DNA of 64,000 nt from Silurus meridionalis (GCF_014805685.1 NC_060901.1:23319905-23383904), one strand, 5' to 3'. Shown: positions 10,479-23,334, numbered from the stretch's first letter. Made by a program: numbers and translations. The notes: a model not told the origin generated them from the sequence alone.

Positions 10479-11524
10479 GAGGCTGAATATTCGCCATCTG
10501 TCTTCGTTACAGATCAAATCAGGCTTCTTGTACTTATCCGGTTTCGTATCCTGAAGGGCATGAGACTGGTGATTTAGCTGTTTTTTTTTTTCCTCTCATT
10601 AACACACCAAGTCACTAGTGAGTTCTCTCCGAGTCAGGAAACGACCTCATTCTAGCCTTCCAGGACTGGAATTAACGACACCTGGACAACTTCATCTGAG
10701 GCGTCCATCTCTCATTCACTGTCCTATCTCTGATCCCTGAGCTGTGCTTCAGGACGAGCCAAGTGTGAGCTAATGTTTGCTACTTGACGAGGCTGTGAAG
10801 GTTTGAGCTTCAGGGCATGTCGCGAGGAGGAAATGTATACCTCAGGACAGAGCTGATGTTTGCTTGGGTTCCCGCCTGGGGAGCAAACATTTGCAGTAGC
10901 ACGAGATTAGAGAGCTGAGTTGTAGCACACAAGCTCATTTAGTACACCAGTGAAAGCAAGATGTTGCGTAATCACGTTCCGAAGCTTCATCGTCCTTCGG
11001 AGTCCAGACGCGCGGCAAACCACGGCAGACGGCTCACGTTTTTTTTTCTACCTCCTTTGTGCGATTCTTTTTGCTATTTCAAACTGACTACAGGTGTTTC
11101 CGGATGTCATTTCTTTTTTAATTGTGTTCAAAGGGGTTTTTGAAAGAAAAAAAAAACCAAGAAGCAACATATTGAAACCAGCATTTTTCGTCCCATTTCT
11201 CCAAATCATATTCGAGATGTTTCCCCGTGTTGATTGGAGACCCCCTGTGGCACATTTGGGCAGTTTGGACTTGATTTGAGAAGCAGGACACTCCTTAATC
11301 CATGGTTAAGGCCTGAATATCAGCTGAAAATATACATCAGAGCAAAATCCAAGCCACGAAGTCCAAAGAAACGTGTGAAAAGCGCAAAGACAGGATGGTT
11401 TCTGAAGCTTTTTTGAAGGTTCACCAGAGCGCAGTAGCTTCCGACGTTAATAAACGGAAGACGTGCGGAGCAAACGGGGCTTCGTTCTCCTTCCGAGCGC
11501 TAAGTCATAGCAAAACCGAGCAAA
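9913..11524. other. Intron 2 stretch, no gene recognised
   Basis: This contains a clean (CT)n run at about 10421-10474 and several A/T homopolymers. No exon or named element is recognised. Confidence 0.5.
10421..10474. repeat. (CT)n microsatellite
   Basis: About 27 uninterrupted CT dinucleotides form a perfect homopurine-homopyrimidine tract. Confidence 0.95.
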
Positions 11525-11665
11525 GTAGTGATCGGTTAGAGATGTGACCAAGGACCTGATGGTAACTCTGGCTGTGCTCCAGGGACAATCTAAGCAGACG
11601 AGAGAAATTTCCAGAAGGTCAGCCATCAGCGCAACACTTCACCGATCTGAGCCATTAAACTCTGC
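11525..11665 (+). mobile_element. Tc1 (Sleeping Beauty/TDR1-like) transposase fragment
   Basis: The text around ATGTGACCAAGGACCTGATG, CTCCAGGGACAATC and AATTTCCAGAAGGTCAGCC follows, in order, a well-known fish Tc1 transposase DNA segment (GTGACCAAGAACCCGATGG ... CTTCCAGAAGGACAACC). It covers the region between the DNA-binding and catalytic domains. It is short, frame-broken and relic-like. Confidence 0.6.
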
Positions 11666-12434
11666 GTTTTTAAGTGCCATAAATGTCGCATTGATTTATG
11701 TTCTAGTTTATTTATCCTGAATATTATGAATCTGGAAATGTGAATCGTTATGTAGGTTTAGATCGTTTTATTTTTTGTAAATGTAAACGCATTATCAAAG
11801 TATTTTATTGAGGTCGGATATATATATCCCGCTTGGGTATTTACAAATACTTGCGGTAATTATAATTTATATTACAGGCTTTACATTGATATTATATTAC
11901 TATAATAATTATTATATTAATCCAAATATTTTATAATTCAATACATCATCGTTGTGTTGCAACTGATCTACGGCACTACCGTAAATGCCGGCTGAGGATC
12001 GTTATTTTCTTTGAGAGAAAAGATATACGTGCTCATTAGGGCAACAAGTTACCTAACGTATCCGATTCTACGCCGGGTTTTTCTACCTATCGGATCGGAC
12101 CGCCTCCTCCTCCTCCTCCTCCCCCGACACCCTGTCGCACACGATGAAACGCACAAGAAATAAAAACACGCAAACCGCCTCAGCGACAAACGATTTAACG
12201 AGGAGACGATGTTGAACGGCAGGTAATGACGTTCGGAGATAAAGTAAGAGGTTGGACAGCATGTGCTTTAATTCTCAGTAATGATTTGTATACAGAGACC
12301 AGTGTTGATCATTAAATGTGTGTTTTTGTTTGTTTTCAAAGGTGCAAATTGGAGCCTCATTGAAACATTTTTTAATAGATAAAAGAATTCATTTTTGTAA
12401 CGATTTTTCAATTCTACGTTACATTTAAATGCGC
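11666..12434. other. Intron 2 stretch, AT-rich
   Basis: This is mostly AT-rich sequence with a short (CCT)n run at about 12104-12124. No gene or element is recognised. Confidence 0.5.
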
Positions 12435-12930
12435 AAAATCTTCCGCATCATCCTGAAGACTCCTAATGGGATTAAGGTCTGAACTCTGTGGTGGCCAATA
12501 ACGTCTCATGCTCCTCAACCGCTCTTTCACAATTTGAGCCAGATGAATCCTGACATTGTTATCTTAGAATCTGCCCGTGCCATCAGGAAAGAATAAATCC
12601 ATTGATGGAATAACCAGTTCATTCAGTATATTCAGCTGGTCAGCTGACCTCATTTTTAGGGCACATAACGTTGCTGAAACGAGACCTGACCAACAGCAGC
12701 GACCTCAGATCACAGCGCTGCCCCCTACAGGCTTGTACGGTAGGCATGATGGGTGCATCAGTTCATCCGCCTCTCTTCTTACCCTTATGTGCCCATCACT
12801 CTAGAACAGGGAAAATCTGGACTCATCAGGCCACATGACCTTCTGTTGATCCAGAATCCAATCTTTATGATCCCTAGCAAATTGAAGCCTTTTTCCCGCC
12901 GATTAGCCATTATTTCAAAGGGTTATTACT
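12435..12930 (-). mobile_element. Decayed Tc1-like transposase, catalytic half
   Basis: On the - strand the segment reads, right to left, through pieces matching a Tc1-like transposase: a stretch around CCAGATTTTCCCTGTTCTAG (FTLF-type region before the second half), KMRSADQLNILNELVIPSMD, then an H/AQIV-type region, then WPPQSSDLNP. The last is the hallmark before the third catalytic acid. The reading frame is broken several times and no terminal repeats were found, so it is a pseudogene. The + strand frames across it (12577-12804, 12753-12989) are antisense shadows. Confidence 0.75.
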
Positions 12931-13544
12931 TAGGACGTAACACAGCATTATACAAGTTTTTACACACATATATTCATCTGACTTTCTGAACCTGGACCCT
13001 TTCTAGATCTCTGCAGCGAGATACATACAGTGCACAGTGTTGAAAGTAGAGCCGGCTCTAGGAGCCATTAAATTCTTCAAACATCCGTTCGGATTAATTG
13101 CGAACATCAAATAACGGCGAAAACAACGTAACCACTTCGACTCGGAGCTTTGGTGAGTCTGACACGAGCTTGTCAAAGTGAAACTCTTTTCGACACATGA
13201 GCTAGAATCACAGCTCTGAACGTCTGCTAGCTGCTCTTGTACCTGATGTGATCGATGGAGTTACTGATCAGCCATGACAGCTTGAAGCCCAGTTAGGCTT
13301 TAAAGCCTTCAAGTTCTAACTGGATATCAGACAGTTTATCACTCGATTTATACTTTTATCTGCATCTGCTTCGTAATGCATTATAACACCATCAGAGAGC
13401 TTGTGGCTTAAGTGCAAATTTCCCATGATTTGGGTGCGGAAAGGAAGTGGCTTATGATAAAGTAGGTCATATGGGCAGATATTTACTTGATAAAAAGCTT
13501 CCTGAACAAAAAGCATCACTTGGACGCATTTGCTACATGCGCTG

Positions 13545-13645
13545 GTCTTTCTCATGGTCCCAGCAGTGGTGTTTTGGTGGTGCTGGGATTTCAAATGCTG
13601 ACCTTCTGAGTTGAATACCTTAACCACTGAGCTACCACCTGCCCA
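13545..13645 (-). mobile_element. tRNA-derived SINE (family 1), 5' part
   Basis: On the - strand it reads GGTGGTAGCTCAGTGGTTAA (tRNA-like A box), then an imperfect B box in TTTGAAATCCCAGCACCACC. It is the same family as the copies at 22629, 32385, 33660 and 52465. The 3' tail is missing. Confidence 0.75.
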
Positions 13646-16204
13646 ATACTAACGCTAGTAACTATACTAACGCCTCCCCAATACTAACGCTAGTAGACGG
13701 TGACCAATATTTTTACGTTGACCGATTTTCTCCTGGTTTCGGCGCTTTCTCTCAGCACCGCCGCTACGATACGACGCATCACCAACGCTACGGAGGCCAA
13801 ATCGTGTCCTGAGAGTAGAATAAAGATTTACATGGCAGAGGTAGAGCTGCATCTTCCTGGAGACCGAGCAGGAAAAGAACATCAGGTTTAATCTCAGGGT
13901 TTTTTCCGCCTCGGTTACAGTGATGCCCATACTGCTGGAAGAGCAGTATATCATTAGCATAAAATTTCACACCATTGGTTGGTGGTACGTATAAAATAAA
14001 CATCCACACACAAGGTTTCTCAGCAGAACACACCATCAGTTTGCCTTCTTTACGTGGTGTATCCTGGGGCCGTTTTTAATGTTAAAGAGCGCTTGATGCA
14101 TTGATGAGTCCACCTTCCTCCACTGCTTCATGATGCGCTCGTAATGGGAATTCAGCAGCTACACAGTGCCATGCTGACTTGTGTGTTCTCGAGCCCTTCT
14201 AAATGGTCTTGAACCTCGATTCCCACGTGCATCAATGATCGTACCACGATCTGGCCCTTGTCCGAATCCCTCACACTTATGACTTCGGGGCTGGTCGGTG
14301 GTCGGCAGCTTTTCGCTATGATGGTCATCCACAGATGTGCGAGAACAACGTAACATGTTGCTTGATTCTGCTCGGCTCACAACCCAGCCAGCGAACACAT
14401 TTATCAAACTCCACGGATTAATTAAGTCATCATTACAAACATCGCTGGCCTTTCCTTCAGCAGCCGCCGGAGTGTAGCCGAAGCCTAATCCCTCCCTCCC
14501 TCCCATCGTCTCCGGCTCCCCCTTATTGTGCTCGAAACTCCCTCTCTCTCTCTCTCTTTTTTTTTTTCTCATCTTGACTAATGGCTGGTAAACTATTACA
14601 CACTTCCTCCATTCTTATTTTTTAATAGGAGGAAAGTGCAACTGATAGGACTGTCAAGGATGAGCGAGCTTGAATGCGTTTCACACTGCGGCTCTTCGCG
14701 AGGCCGATCACGCATGCCGAGCTCGTCGCTCAGGAGATACCGAAGTTGGAAAAAAGGGCAACGGGTTGTGTATATAGCTATTCATTCATGTAGATACCTC
14801 CTATCTTTGAAACGTAGGATCACGAATAGCTGCGTTCGAGGCGACACTGACGTTTATTGAACCCGAGACTTTAACAAACATTCCAAGATGTCACACAGTA
14901 ATGATGTCAGTACGTAGTCGCATAGCAACCTACATTGAGACATGAGAATGTACAACATGATGCATAAACAAATTAATGGTACAGATGATGCAGGCCAGTC
15001 ATTAAAGCTGCAAAAAATAAATCCTAGAGGGGAACCACAAGGTCATTTGCTGACATGGTTAAAAATAAAAAAGTAATAAAATCTAATAATCCACTGCCCC
15101 AGTATTGTAGCGTGTCAGAACGGCAACAGCTCGTATAACCAACCGTTAGCTTTCATGCTCTAAAGTAGGCGTGAAGCGAAATAAATAGAAACAACATAAA
15201 GAAAATAAATACAGGTTGTGTAAACACTACCCAACAGTCCTGCAATGGCTTCCATTCAGCCTCTTCTCTTAAAGGCATGTTCTCTAAACCAGGCTCAGGT
15301 CGGCGTCGCTCCCCACCCTTCATGTTGGCCCCTGATAAAGATCCTGTCCCACGACTCACTTTCCGATCTTACAGCGATACAGTCCATACACAGCCGGAGT
15401 TCTGTGTCTTTTCCTCAACTCCCTTAGTCATATCAGGGTCACCATGCAGTGAGGATGAAGCAGAAAATTTGATTTGAGGAAGTAATTAAAGGGCAGCGGC
15501 ACCGAGAGAACTTTCAACGAAGAGCCAAGCGAGCCGACAAGCCGAGCATCGTTCTGATTGGAGAAAAAAAGAGAGAACGCTACACAAAGGTAGGCTTAGC
15601 TGGACATGTGAATGGCATGCAGGTACACGGTGTGAATCCATTTGCATTTTTTTTCCTTCCGAGGATGGAATCTATTAAAGGTCACAGAGATTAGTGTTCT
15701 GGATACAGCACTTGAGATTCTGCTCCATTCTGTCAATTAACAAGGCCGCGAACCACCTCCGTGTAGCCATCTGACTGGCAAGTCTTGTTTAATCACGAAA
15801 TATTCTGCAGTAATTTAATGGTGAACTGGTTCATTCGATTAGAATTGTTTTAATGAATTTCTATGCAGAAATTGATTGGGAAAAAAAGAATAATTAAAGT
15901 CGCAAGCGTTTTGTACAGCTTAGAATATTTCCCCAATGCCTTATCACTCTCTTCTCATGCTGTTCAGAAAGAAAGATACAAAGGATAACTGAAATCGGCA
16001 AGCGGCCGAAGATAATTCTCCGATAATCGCTCCTTGCTTCGGAAAAAAAAAAAACCATGGGATCTTGGAATTTAGTTTTTTTTAATGTCGTAATTTAGCG
16101 TAGGTAAAAAAGAATGACGCAACTTGAAACGCATTACGGTATAGAAATAAACGTATATATTTAAATTGGAAATATTAGAAATATTTTAATTGCTCAGGCT
16201 GAGT
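13646..16204. other. Intron 2 stretch with one copy of repeat family W
   Basis: Apart from the family W segment at 13812-13880 and a (CT)n/poly(T) run near 14541-14568, I recognise nothing. The - strand frame at 13667-13960 (97 residues) crosses the W copy. I would not call it a gene without homologues. Confidence 0.45.
13812..13880 (-). repeat. Dispersed repeat family W, copy 1
   Basis: The - strand contains GCAGCTCTACCTCTGCCATG followed by TAAATCTTTATTCTACTCTC. Nearly the same 34-base core occurs at 28853-28886 and 36619-36652 on the + strand. In this copy and the third, the core can be read as QLYLC(H/R)VN(L/P)YS, which hints at a former coding region. The family is unknown to me. Confidence 0.6.
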
Positions 16205-16490
16205 ATAGCCTGTGGGTATCTTAATCAGCACTGGACAGCGCATGTAGGAGGTTTTGGAGACAAGGTGAGGGAGGTGTGTTTGAGATAGTTTGGACATGTG
16301 CAGAGAAGAGACATGGGGTATATCGGTAGGAGAATGCTGAGGATGGAGCCACCAGGAAGGAGGAAAAGAGAAGACCATGGAGGAGGTTTATGGATGTGGT
16401 GAAGGAAGACATGCAGGTAGTTGGGGTGAAAGAGGCAGATATAAAGGACGGGGGGTGTGGAGACGGATGATCCGCTGTGGTGCATGTGAA
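16205..16490 (+). mobile_element. RTE-type LINE 3' fragment (reverse transcriptase C-terminus)
   Basis: Frames on the + strand give FGHVQRRDMGYIGRRMLRME, then PPGRRKREDHGGGLWMW-like and 'VKEDMQVVGVKEADIKD' pieces, ending in a DDPLWCM-like stretch from GGATGATCCGCTGTGG. This is the conserved tail of endonuclease/reverse-transcriptase LINE proteins of the RTE sort. Close relatives lie at 53465-53690 and 62157-62395 on the other strand. The frame is shifted in the middle. The element is 5'-truncated. Confidence 0.7.
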
Positions 16491-17892
16491 GTTTTCTTAG
16501 CAGGCAAACATAAAAAAAAATTTTTTTTCGATATCCAAACTGTTTCTGTTTATGCTCTCTTTCACGTGGCATATAAAAACAGCTGGATGTTAAAACCTCA
16601 TTCGAATGCGTGCACCACGGGCAGGTCTGGCATTTTCTTGTTAACAGCTGTTGAAAAAGCCTCGGAGCGCTGCAGCAAAGCCTTCCGTCTTCTTCAAACT
16701 ACAACTCAGTCGAAAAACTCCCGGGAACATCACACAGCCTTAAGCCTTTGTTTGTTTGCTTTTTGATATTTACCCCCATCCCCCCCATCCCCTAGTTTAG
16801 GGCTGTGATCATGTATCATGTAGCGCAGAAAGCTGAGGCCTGTAGCAATTTCAAAACGATATTTGCCTCGTTTTGCATTAACGTATAACTTGTTTTAATT
16901 TCATTCTTAAATAAAAGGGGGCGAGTACGCCAATGTACAAACTGGTTTGTCATTTGAGACTCCCTTACCGACAACCGCGGTGCCAAATTAGCAGGTTTCT
17001 TGAGCGATATCCTCCGCGCCTTTCGCATCCACGCTAAAAGCAAAAAAATTGCTAAATCAGCGACGTCGTTTTCCCCAAGATAAAAAAAGTAGGCAGATGA
17101 TTTAAATAAGTCAAATATGTACACAAGGAAATGAATCAGTTGAAAAATTATTTGAGCAAATAAGTAAACTATTGGCATGTGCGTTAATAACGGCCACTAT
17201 TTCCAAGCGATCCGGATCATGCGTGGTATCGTGTGGTGGCGTCAGGCTTTTCTACAACGTACGAGTCGGAACGTCGCGCGTTGGCGTCGCCGTCTTTTGT
17301 GCGCATCTCAAATCCGAAATCCGTCGCGCGCCCTTGATTGCCTTCCCGCTACTTCCAGCTGCTTTTCAAAAGCAACACTGATTAGCATAGGATCGCGTCG
17401 CGAGCGCCCCAGTGACTGCAGAGGAGCGGCGCAATTATCGCCCCGGGTTTCAAACCGGCTTTACTGTCCTCGACGTTAACTACCTGCTGTCACACTGTCA
17501 GCGATACAGGCTCATTAACCTGAGGCTCTCCTTTTTACTGTAACAATTCCTTTTTTATTATTTTATACCTCGAATTAGTCGCATAATCAAAGAACCAGTG
17601 CAAAATAAATGACATACTTTTTTGGCTACGAGCTTTAGACACTCGTGATCGGCTGTTTGTCGCTACAAGTTTAATCCTCACGTTGTTCGAGATGCATCTG
17701 CTCCGTGTCCCGGATTCCCTTCAACCTTCAGGATCACGGCATATAATCCACCTTGACCGGGTCGGAGCTGTTATGCTTCCCCAACACAAGCCTGAGGTTC
17801 AACTAGACTCCCCAAGAAGTTAAAGTCCTGAGTCTTTTACCTCTCGACTCTTTTATCCCATCACATGACTCCCACTTACGGTATGAGGCGCA
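16491..17892. other. Intron 2 stretch, nothing recognised
   Basis: No repeat or gene could be named. Open frames at 16816-17178 (-) and 17172-17479 (+) lack any domain I know. Confidence 0.45.
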
Positions 17893-18020
17893 TTAGTGAT
17901 GGGAAGATCGGATCGTTTTAGCGACTCGGTTCTTTGAATCTCGTTCTTCAAAACGAACAAGTTGTTTAGTTCGTTTCGTTCCTTTTATTAGAAATAAAAT
18001 AAAGCAGTGCCACATGTACT
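17893..18020 (+). mobile_element. hAT-type MITE fragment (GACTCGTTC... family)
   Basis: The sequence GTGATGGGAAGATCGG, then GCGACTCGGTTCTTTGAATC and GTTTAGTTCGTTTCGTTCC, is a common fish short nonautonomous repeat. A longer, diverged copy lies at 34450-34860. The hAT label is from memory. Confidence 0.5.
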
Positions 18021-18999
18021 GTACAACGACTTTCCCTAAATTCCTCACAATGTCCAATTTCTATTCGCCTCCATCACATGGCAATGACAAATCAATTCCA
18101 ATAATCTTTTTTTTTAAGTTCTGCAATGAGAACATCGATCTTCTATATCCAAAGAGAAAGAATTAGTGTACCGGCCCCGCAACTTATTTGCTAAATTTAA
18201 TTAGTCGTTCTGTTTGCTTTCTCCCACTATTTTCAAATTTTTTTTAATTTAAGGTCCCAAATGTATTTGGCTAAAAACTGAAAATAAGATGAGTAGCCAA
18301 GATTTCTGCTATCGCTCACTTATTCTCTTAGGAGGAAAAAAACCTCATTTTCAGATCAATCTACATTAATATTGCCTTTTTTTTTTTGTGCAAGTATTAC
18401 TTTTCCCCCTCATGAATAAATGATGTGTCCCACACCTAACGCAGAGGAACGGCTCGTTTTCAAACGCGAGGTGACCGAGTTGAGTTTTGAAGACGCCATT
18501 TTCAAATGAAGATGAAGAATCGGATTCCTACGCATTTAGCATAAGATTAATCTCATTATCTTGGTCCTTGAGGTAATAAAGTTCATTTAGGAGGTTAGAA
18601 AAGACTAGGGGTGTATGTTGTCAGAAACTTTTCTGAAGCCACCAAGTTTTCTGTTCTGAAGACTTTCCTGTGTGGGAAATTTTTACCCCATGACTGACAC
18701 TTGAGACTCTTTCCATCAGAATCAAGAATTCTGCTGTGCTGCAGTGTGATGTATTTAATCCCAATACAGACTAAGGCATGAATTGTGTTTTGAGATGGTT
18801 TTCTGCTCACCACAGCTGCAAACACTATTAGAAGACTATTAGAGCTGCTACTCATTCAATGGTCTTTTTGTTTTTCCACCCCATTCTTTATAAACTGCAA
18901 ATATAAAGGGTGCTTTATCATTTAATTAATAAATTAATTTAATTATTTGTTTCGTTTATTATTATTATTTGTGATCGTCAACATTTAAACAGTTGACAT
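18021..18999. other. Intron 2 stretch, nothing recognised
   Basis: This is AT-rich sequence with poly(T) and poly(A) runs. No gene or named repeat is seen. Confidence 0.45.
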
Positions 19000-19830
19000 A
19001 AAAAAGTCAACATATAAAAATTTTTATTAAAATAGAAAAATAAATCTCAAGAATGCAATAAACTTTCATTATATTCATTAATTAAAAATGTAATTGCCAC
19101 AAATTAAATCGATTCATTGGTTTAATTACAGTACGTTAAGAATGAAGAAACATAAAATTGTTTTTTATTTATTTTTTAATTTCTTTTACATTGTTTATTG
19201 TTATTAATATTTTTGAACAGATTAGATTCTTCTTAACAATTTGAAATAAAACGCCTGTTTGGTCTCAATAAAAAAAATCTACAAATAAAATGGAATAAAA
19301 CAAATAAATGCAATGTTTTATTATATTGAGTAATTGAATAAATAGGCACAAATTAACTTGATTAAATGCAATTAAATAAATGGAAAAAGTCCATCTTTAT
19401 TTAGGTAATAAAGATGTGTATTTGGGTCTGTTATTTATTTGTTTTATAGTTTTTTTATTAAATATTACATTTTCTAAATATATGTTTTAAGTAACTGTTC
19501 TACTTAATTCACAATACTTCAACGAATGTCCACATTTAAGAAACACAGATTTATTTATTTATTCATAAATTAATACGTTCTTCCTTCATTGACTTCATTC
19601 ATTCACTCCCTCGATATGCGGAGTTGTCAGGAATTTTTCCCTTCAAGAGAAATTCTAGAAACGGTGCATAAAACACAAAAGAATCCATATCACAAAACTG
19701 TCTCAAAAACGTTGCCAATGACAGGAAGAGGCAGCGATTCTGTTAATACACCCGCCATTGTTTTTCATGGTTAATTATAATAATAAAAATAAATAAATAC
19801 ATAAAATAAAACGGTGACACTGCGCTAAAA
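19000..19830 (+). repeat. Dispersed long AT-rich repeat Z, copy 1
   Basis: This segment aligns by eye, in the same order, with 32900-33420. Shared landmarks are GGCACAAATTA (19351 area against 33001 area), TTTACTCCCTCGAAATGC-like followed by AGAGTTGTCAGGA (19600 against 33196), and GTGACACTGCGCTAA (19813 against 33381). The family is unidentified. It carries no obvious coding capacity. Confidence 0.6.
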
Positions 19831-20641
19831 ATGAGGCAGAGACTAAACAAACTGCAGTGTGTCTTGTACCGAAACAGTTAGCACGAATACATGTGCCGTT
19901 ACACCTTTAATATTGAACCAGCTCATTAGGCACCACTCACCAGACCTAAGGTTCACAGTAAGTGGACTTTTTTCTTCTTCAAGATACTAAAGACATTAAT
20001 TACATGAGCAGGTGCTGTTCCATGATACTTAAATAAATATATAAATATTGCATTGTTTGCACGCCAGGCTGTCAGTAAAAGTAGGCAACACATTAGGCTT
20101 TCTATTGACGTACCATTTAGGAAAAAATACTCATCAATAGAGAGAGCTGACAGTTATTTCGTATACATAATGCATATATTTTGACAGGGACTACAGTTTT
20201 GAATGTCTGCACCCACCGATAGCTCTAGATTTATCACCACCCTTCAAGTGAAGGTTAATCGGGTAATCATTATGGACATCAATTCAACTAATTTCTTTTC
20301 TATTCTGGCAGTTGGACTTACCTCTTGGTTGTTTCTGATCAAAAATAAATAAATGCAGGAAGGGTGTGTGAGAGAAGAATAATACTATAAGGCTTAAGTT
20401 AAATGGCAATGTATCATTGACGTTTGAGTGTTGGTTCAAGGGCTCTTTCTTGGGACAGTTGACGAGGCCTACAAGAACTAGGATTCTTCAGGGGCCCAAA
20501 GGGTGCCCATAAGAGTGTCTGTGCCAGGGATCTAATCTGGAATAATGTCGGAGGTGTTCATGGCCAGGACGGGTGGAGGGGATGGCATACTCCTGGGGCC
20601 GCTGTCAATCAAAGTGACGTGAGCAAACATGGGCTTATGTA
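19831..20641. other. Intron 2 stretch, nothing recognised
   Basis: No exon or named repeat is seen before the mariner left end at 20642. Confidence 0.45.
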
Positions 20642-21113
20642 CGAGGTCCTATCAAAAAGTTTTCGAGCTCTGTTCATACTTTATTTATCTAGATTTGCAC
20701 ACCATCGCCTTATAAAAAACTTCCCCTTGCACAGCAATATAGCGCTCCCTGCATTCCCGCCACTACTGGAACACGTCCTGGAAGGTCTCGATCATCTTCT
20801 GATATTTGCAGCAGACCTCTGAAACCGTGTCAAAACGGCGACCTTTGAGCCAAATCTTCATCTTCGGAAAGAGGGCGAAGTCCTCAGGAGCCAATTCCGG
20901 CGTGTAGGGTGGTTGCAAATGTGAGATCGGGTGAGAAACTCGCATGCGAGAAAAGCTCAGTGATAAGCAAAGCTCAAGCTCAGAATAGCACCAGCGTCTT
21001 TTGGCGCACTGATATCTGAAGGTCGGCGCTCCCTGTGACTGTACGTGCAGCCTTGTGCCGCCATCTGTTGGCGTGTTCCAAAACTAGACCGCAAAAGTTT
21101 TGATACCACTTCG
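20642..21113 (-). mobile_element. Internally deleted mariner element
   Basis: The left end CGAGGTCCTATCAAAAAG and the inverted right end CGAAGTGGTATCAAAACTTT form imperfect terminal inverted repeats of about 24 bp. The left end is preceded by a TA, as expected for a mariner insertion. On the - strand the body encodes the transposase C-terminal part with HPPYTPELAPEDFALFPKMK and WLKGRRFDTVSEV. A full mariner is about 1.3 kb, so most of the N-terminal region and catalytic domain is missing. The usual acidic residue after SP in SPDLAP is Glu here (TPELAP). Confidence 0.8.
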
Positions 21114-21429
21114 GATGTGGAAAAGGGTGGACCGCTATTTCCTCTTGAGTGGCCTCATGTGTCTTGGAGCAAGATTGTAAACACCACATTGTTGTAGGCA
21201 AAACGATAGATTCCAGGAGGAATCAAACACTTGGGGACACGTTGTTGGAAAGTCTTCTTTTCAGGATTCGTCCCACTACGCCACCATTGATTTTACAATC
21301 CTCTAACATTGGTTTTTAGCAATCTGTTACCAGGATGGCCTGCTTTCACCGTTGTTGCATCTAGATTATACTAATGTAACGTTTCACTGTCTGGGTGTTG
21401 TAGTAAGTGTATATATAAGCTTTAGTTAG
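21114..21429. other. Intron 2 stretch, nothing recognised
   Basis: Short spacer between the mariner and the L2-like element. No gene seen. Confidence 0.4.
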
Positions 21430-21770
21430 TCCAGAATGCGACTGCAAGAGTCCTTGAAAATATGACATGCCACCCCCGTTGTCTACAGTGGCTCCTAATA
21501 AAATTTCTCACGGCGCTGCATCCGAGCGAACCTCTGTACCGTTATGATCTCCCACGCCAACTTGGATCAAAAGGTGCAGGTTGTATTTGGTACCTCAAAT
21601 AGTAAAGACTACAGCAGGGACAAATAAATGGACATTTGATGGCACACAGATGAGGACGGGTTTCCTCTCGAGTATGGTTTCTTCCTAATGCCATCTCAGG
21701 GAGTTTTTCCTCGCCGCAGGAAAAACTCCTATACAAATAAAAATTGAAAAGTTTTTTGCAATCAAAATAT
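21430..21770 (+). mobile_element. L2-like LINE 3' end (last coding part and 3' UTR)
   Basis: The + strand reads VQNATARVLENMTCHPRCLQ, then LLIKFLTALHPSEPLYRYDL and PRQLGSKGAGC. This follows the usual C-terminal LVQNAAARVL...HWLPV...R(Y/F)...PLRSS order of L2-type proteins, with deletions. The tail has CTAATGCCATCTCAGGGAG then TTTTTCCTCGCCGCAGG and CTATACAAATAAA, a familiar fish 3' UTR. It is non-functional. Confidence 0.7.
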
Positions 21771-22628
21771 CGTGAGCGATTCTGCAGAGTGTGGTTTTTG
21801 AGGACACCGACCATAAAATCATGTGCCGTCCCAACAAAGGAAATGTTTTCTTTAATGGTACAAACCCACACACTTAAGATCGGATCATCTTAGATAAAGC
21901 TCAACAAATGGACTCTTGGAGAAAGCCGAATCGATTTGCTGTCTTGTAAATCTCTCTGTTGTGAGAGGGAGGGAGGGAGGGATGGAGGGGCAAGGGGATG
22001 CCCTTAGAAACATCTCAGCCAAAGGGGGGAGAAAAAAAATCAATTTGTAGAAGTTGTTGTAGATTGAGACGATTTTACGAAGGATAAAACTGGGCATAAC
22101 ATCATGTTTTGTTCAAGGATCAGAAATTCGGACACATTTATGTATGTTACATACCTCTGGTTCGGCTGTTTAATGTCATAGACAGAGGCCTTTCCTCCAT
22201 AATACAAGGTTTATCGATCACCATTATAGGATTAAGTACATAGAACCCTGATCATGAGAATCATAGTTAAATTAGTTGTATCAAAACACTTTATCGATCC
22301 CAGGGGGAAAAAATGTAAATAAAAAAAAGTTGTATTAAGTGAAAACAAAATGTGTGGCAGCATGAAATGAAATTTTTCTCAGATGGCAGCAAAGTTAAAT
22401 GTCTTGCTGATGAGAGGTCGAAGGAGAATAACCAGGGAGCAACATAAATACCGACTTTTTATAATCAAGATGAGCAGATGGCTACTCTCAGAAGGATATT
22501 CCATCAACTCCCTTTTTCACTCCTGTCAATCACATAACCGACAATAAATAGAAAAAAAACTCTGATCTGGTGATGGAGTCCATTTATTTTTATTTTTTTG
22601 CTGATGGGTAGTTTGGGTTCAACAGAAC

Positions 22629-22765
22629 CAATGGGAGGTGGTAGCTCAGTGGATAAGACATTGGACTTTGGATCGGAATGTCACAACTTCAAATCCCAGC
22701 ACCACCATTGCTGGGCACTTGAGCAAGGCCCTAAACCCTCAACCCTACAAGATAAGGGTGCCTTA
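22629..22765 (+). mobile_element. tRNA-derived SINE (family 1), + strand copy
   Basis: GGGAGGTGGTAGCTCAGTGG (A box) is followed by CAACTTCAAATCCCAGCACC (B-box region), then CTGGGCACTTGAGCAAGGCC and the start of the tail. The typical tail GGATAAGGGCGTCTGCC is reduced to GATAAGGGTGCC. Confidence 0.8.
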
Positions 22766-23334
22766 AATGTAAACGTCAATTCATTGACTCAACCTGCTTT
22801 ATGTCAGCAGATCAGGCTGGTGGTGGCAGTGTAACGGTGTGAGGAATATTATCTTGATGCTCAAAAGAATAGGCAGTAGAGATTTAAAAGATATTTGCCA
22901 AATGGTCAACCTACAGAAGCAAAAACATTCAGCCGCCACATCACTAAAGCCAGACTCTTGCGGGAAAAAAAAAAAAAAACGTGTAAATTGGATTTCATAG
23001 GGTCAGCATTCTAAAGATCGATCACCCAGGAAAACGGTCAAGTGAATCTTTGCTTGCTGTGGGTATTCCTGTTTCCTCCCACACTTTCTAAATACATACA
23101 GTATAGCAGTTTTATCAAATGCACCTTCTCAAGCATGTGGGAATATTAGATACCAATTGCTGTGAAGAGGAAAAAAAGAAACCCAAACCTTCTGTAAACA
23201 CTGACCTTCCCCAACAACAACGGCTTTTTATTTCCCATCCTTGAGTAAAAGCTACAGGGATCCGAAAGGCCAGACTCGAACAAACGATGCCAACAAATTT
23301 TATCCCATTTTATACTGTATTTCAAACTTTCGCA
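22766..23334. other. Intron 2 stretch, nothing recognised
   Basis: Contains a poly(A) run near 22965-22979. No gene or named element seen. Confidence 0.4.

Noticed and set aside
22629..22765. Possible tRNA gene (A and B boxes visible)
   Set aside because: The body and tail match the other SINE copies, and a cloverleaf with a proper acceptor stem was not seen.
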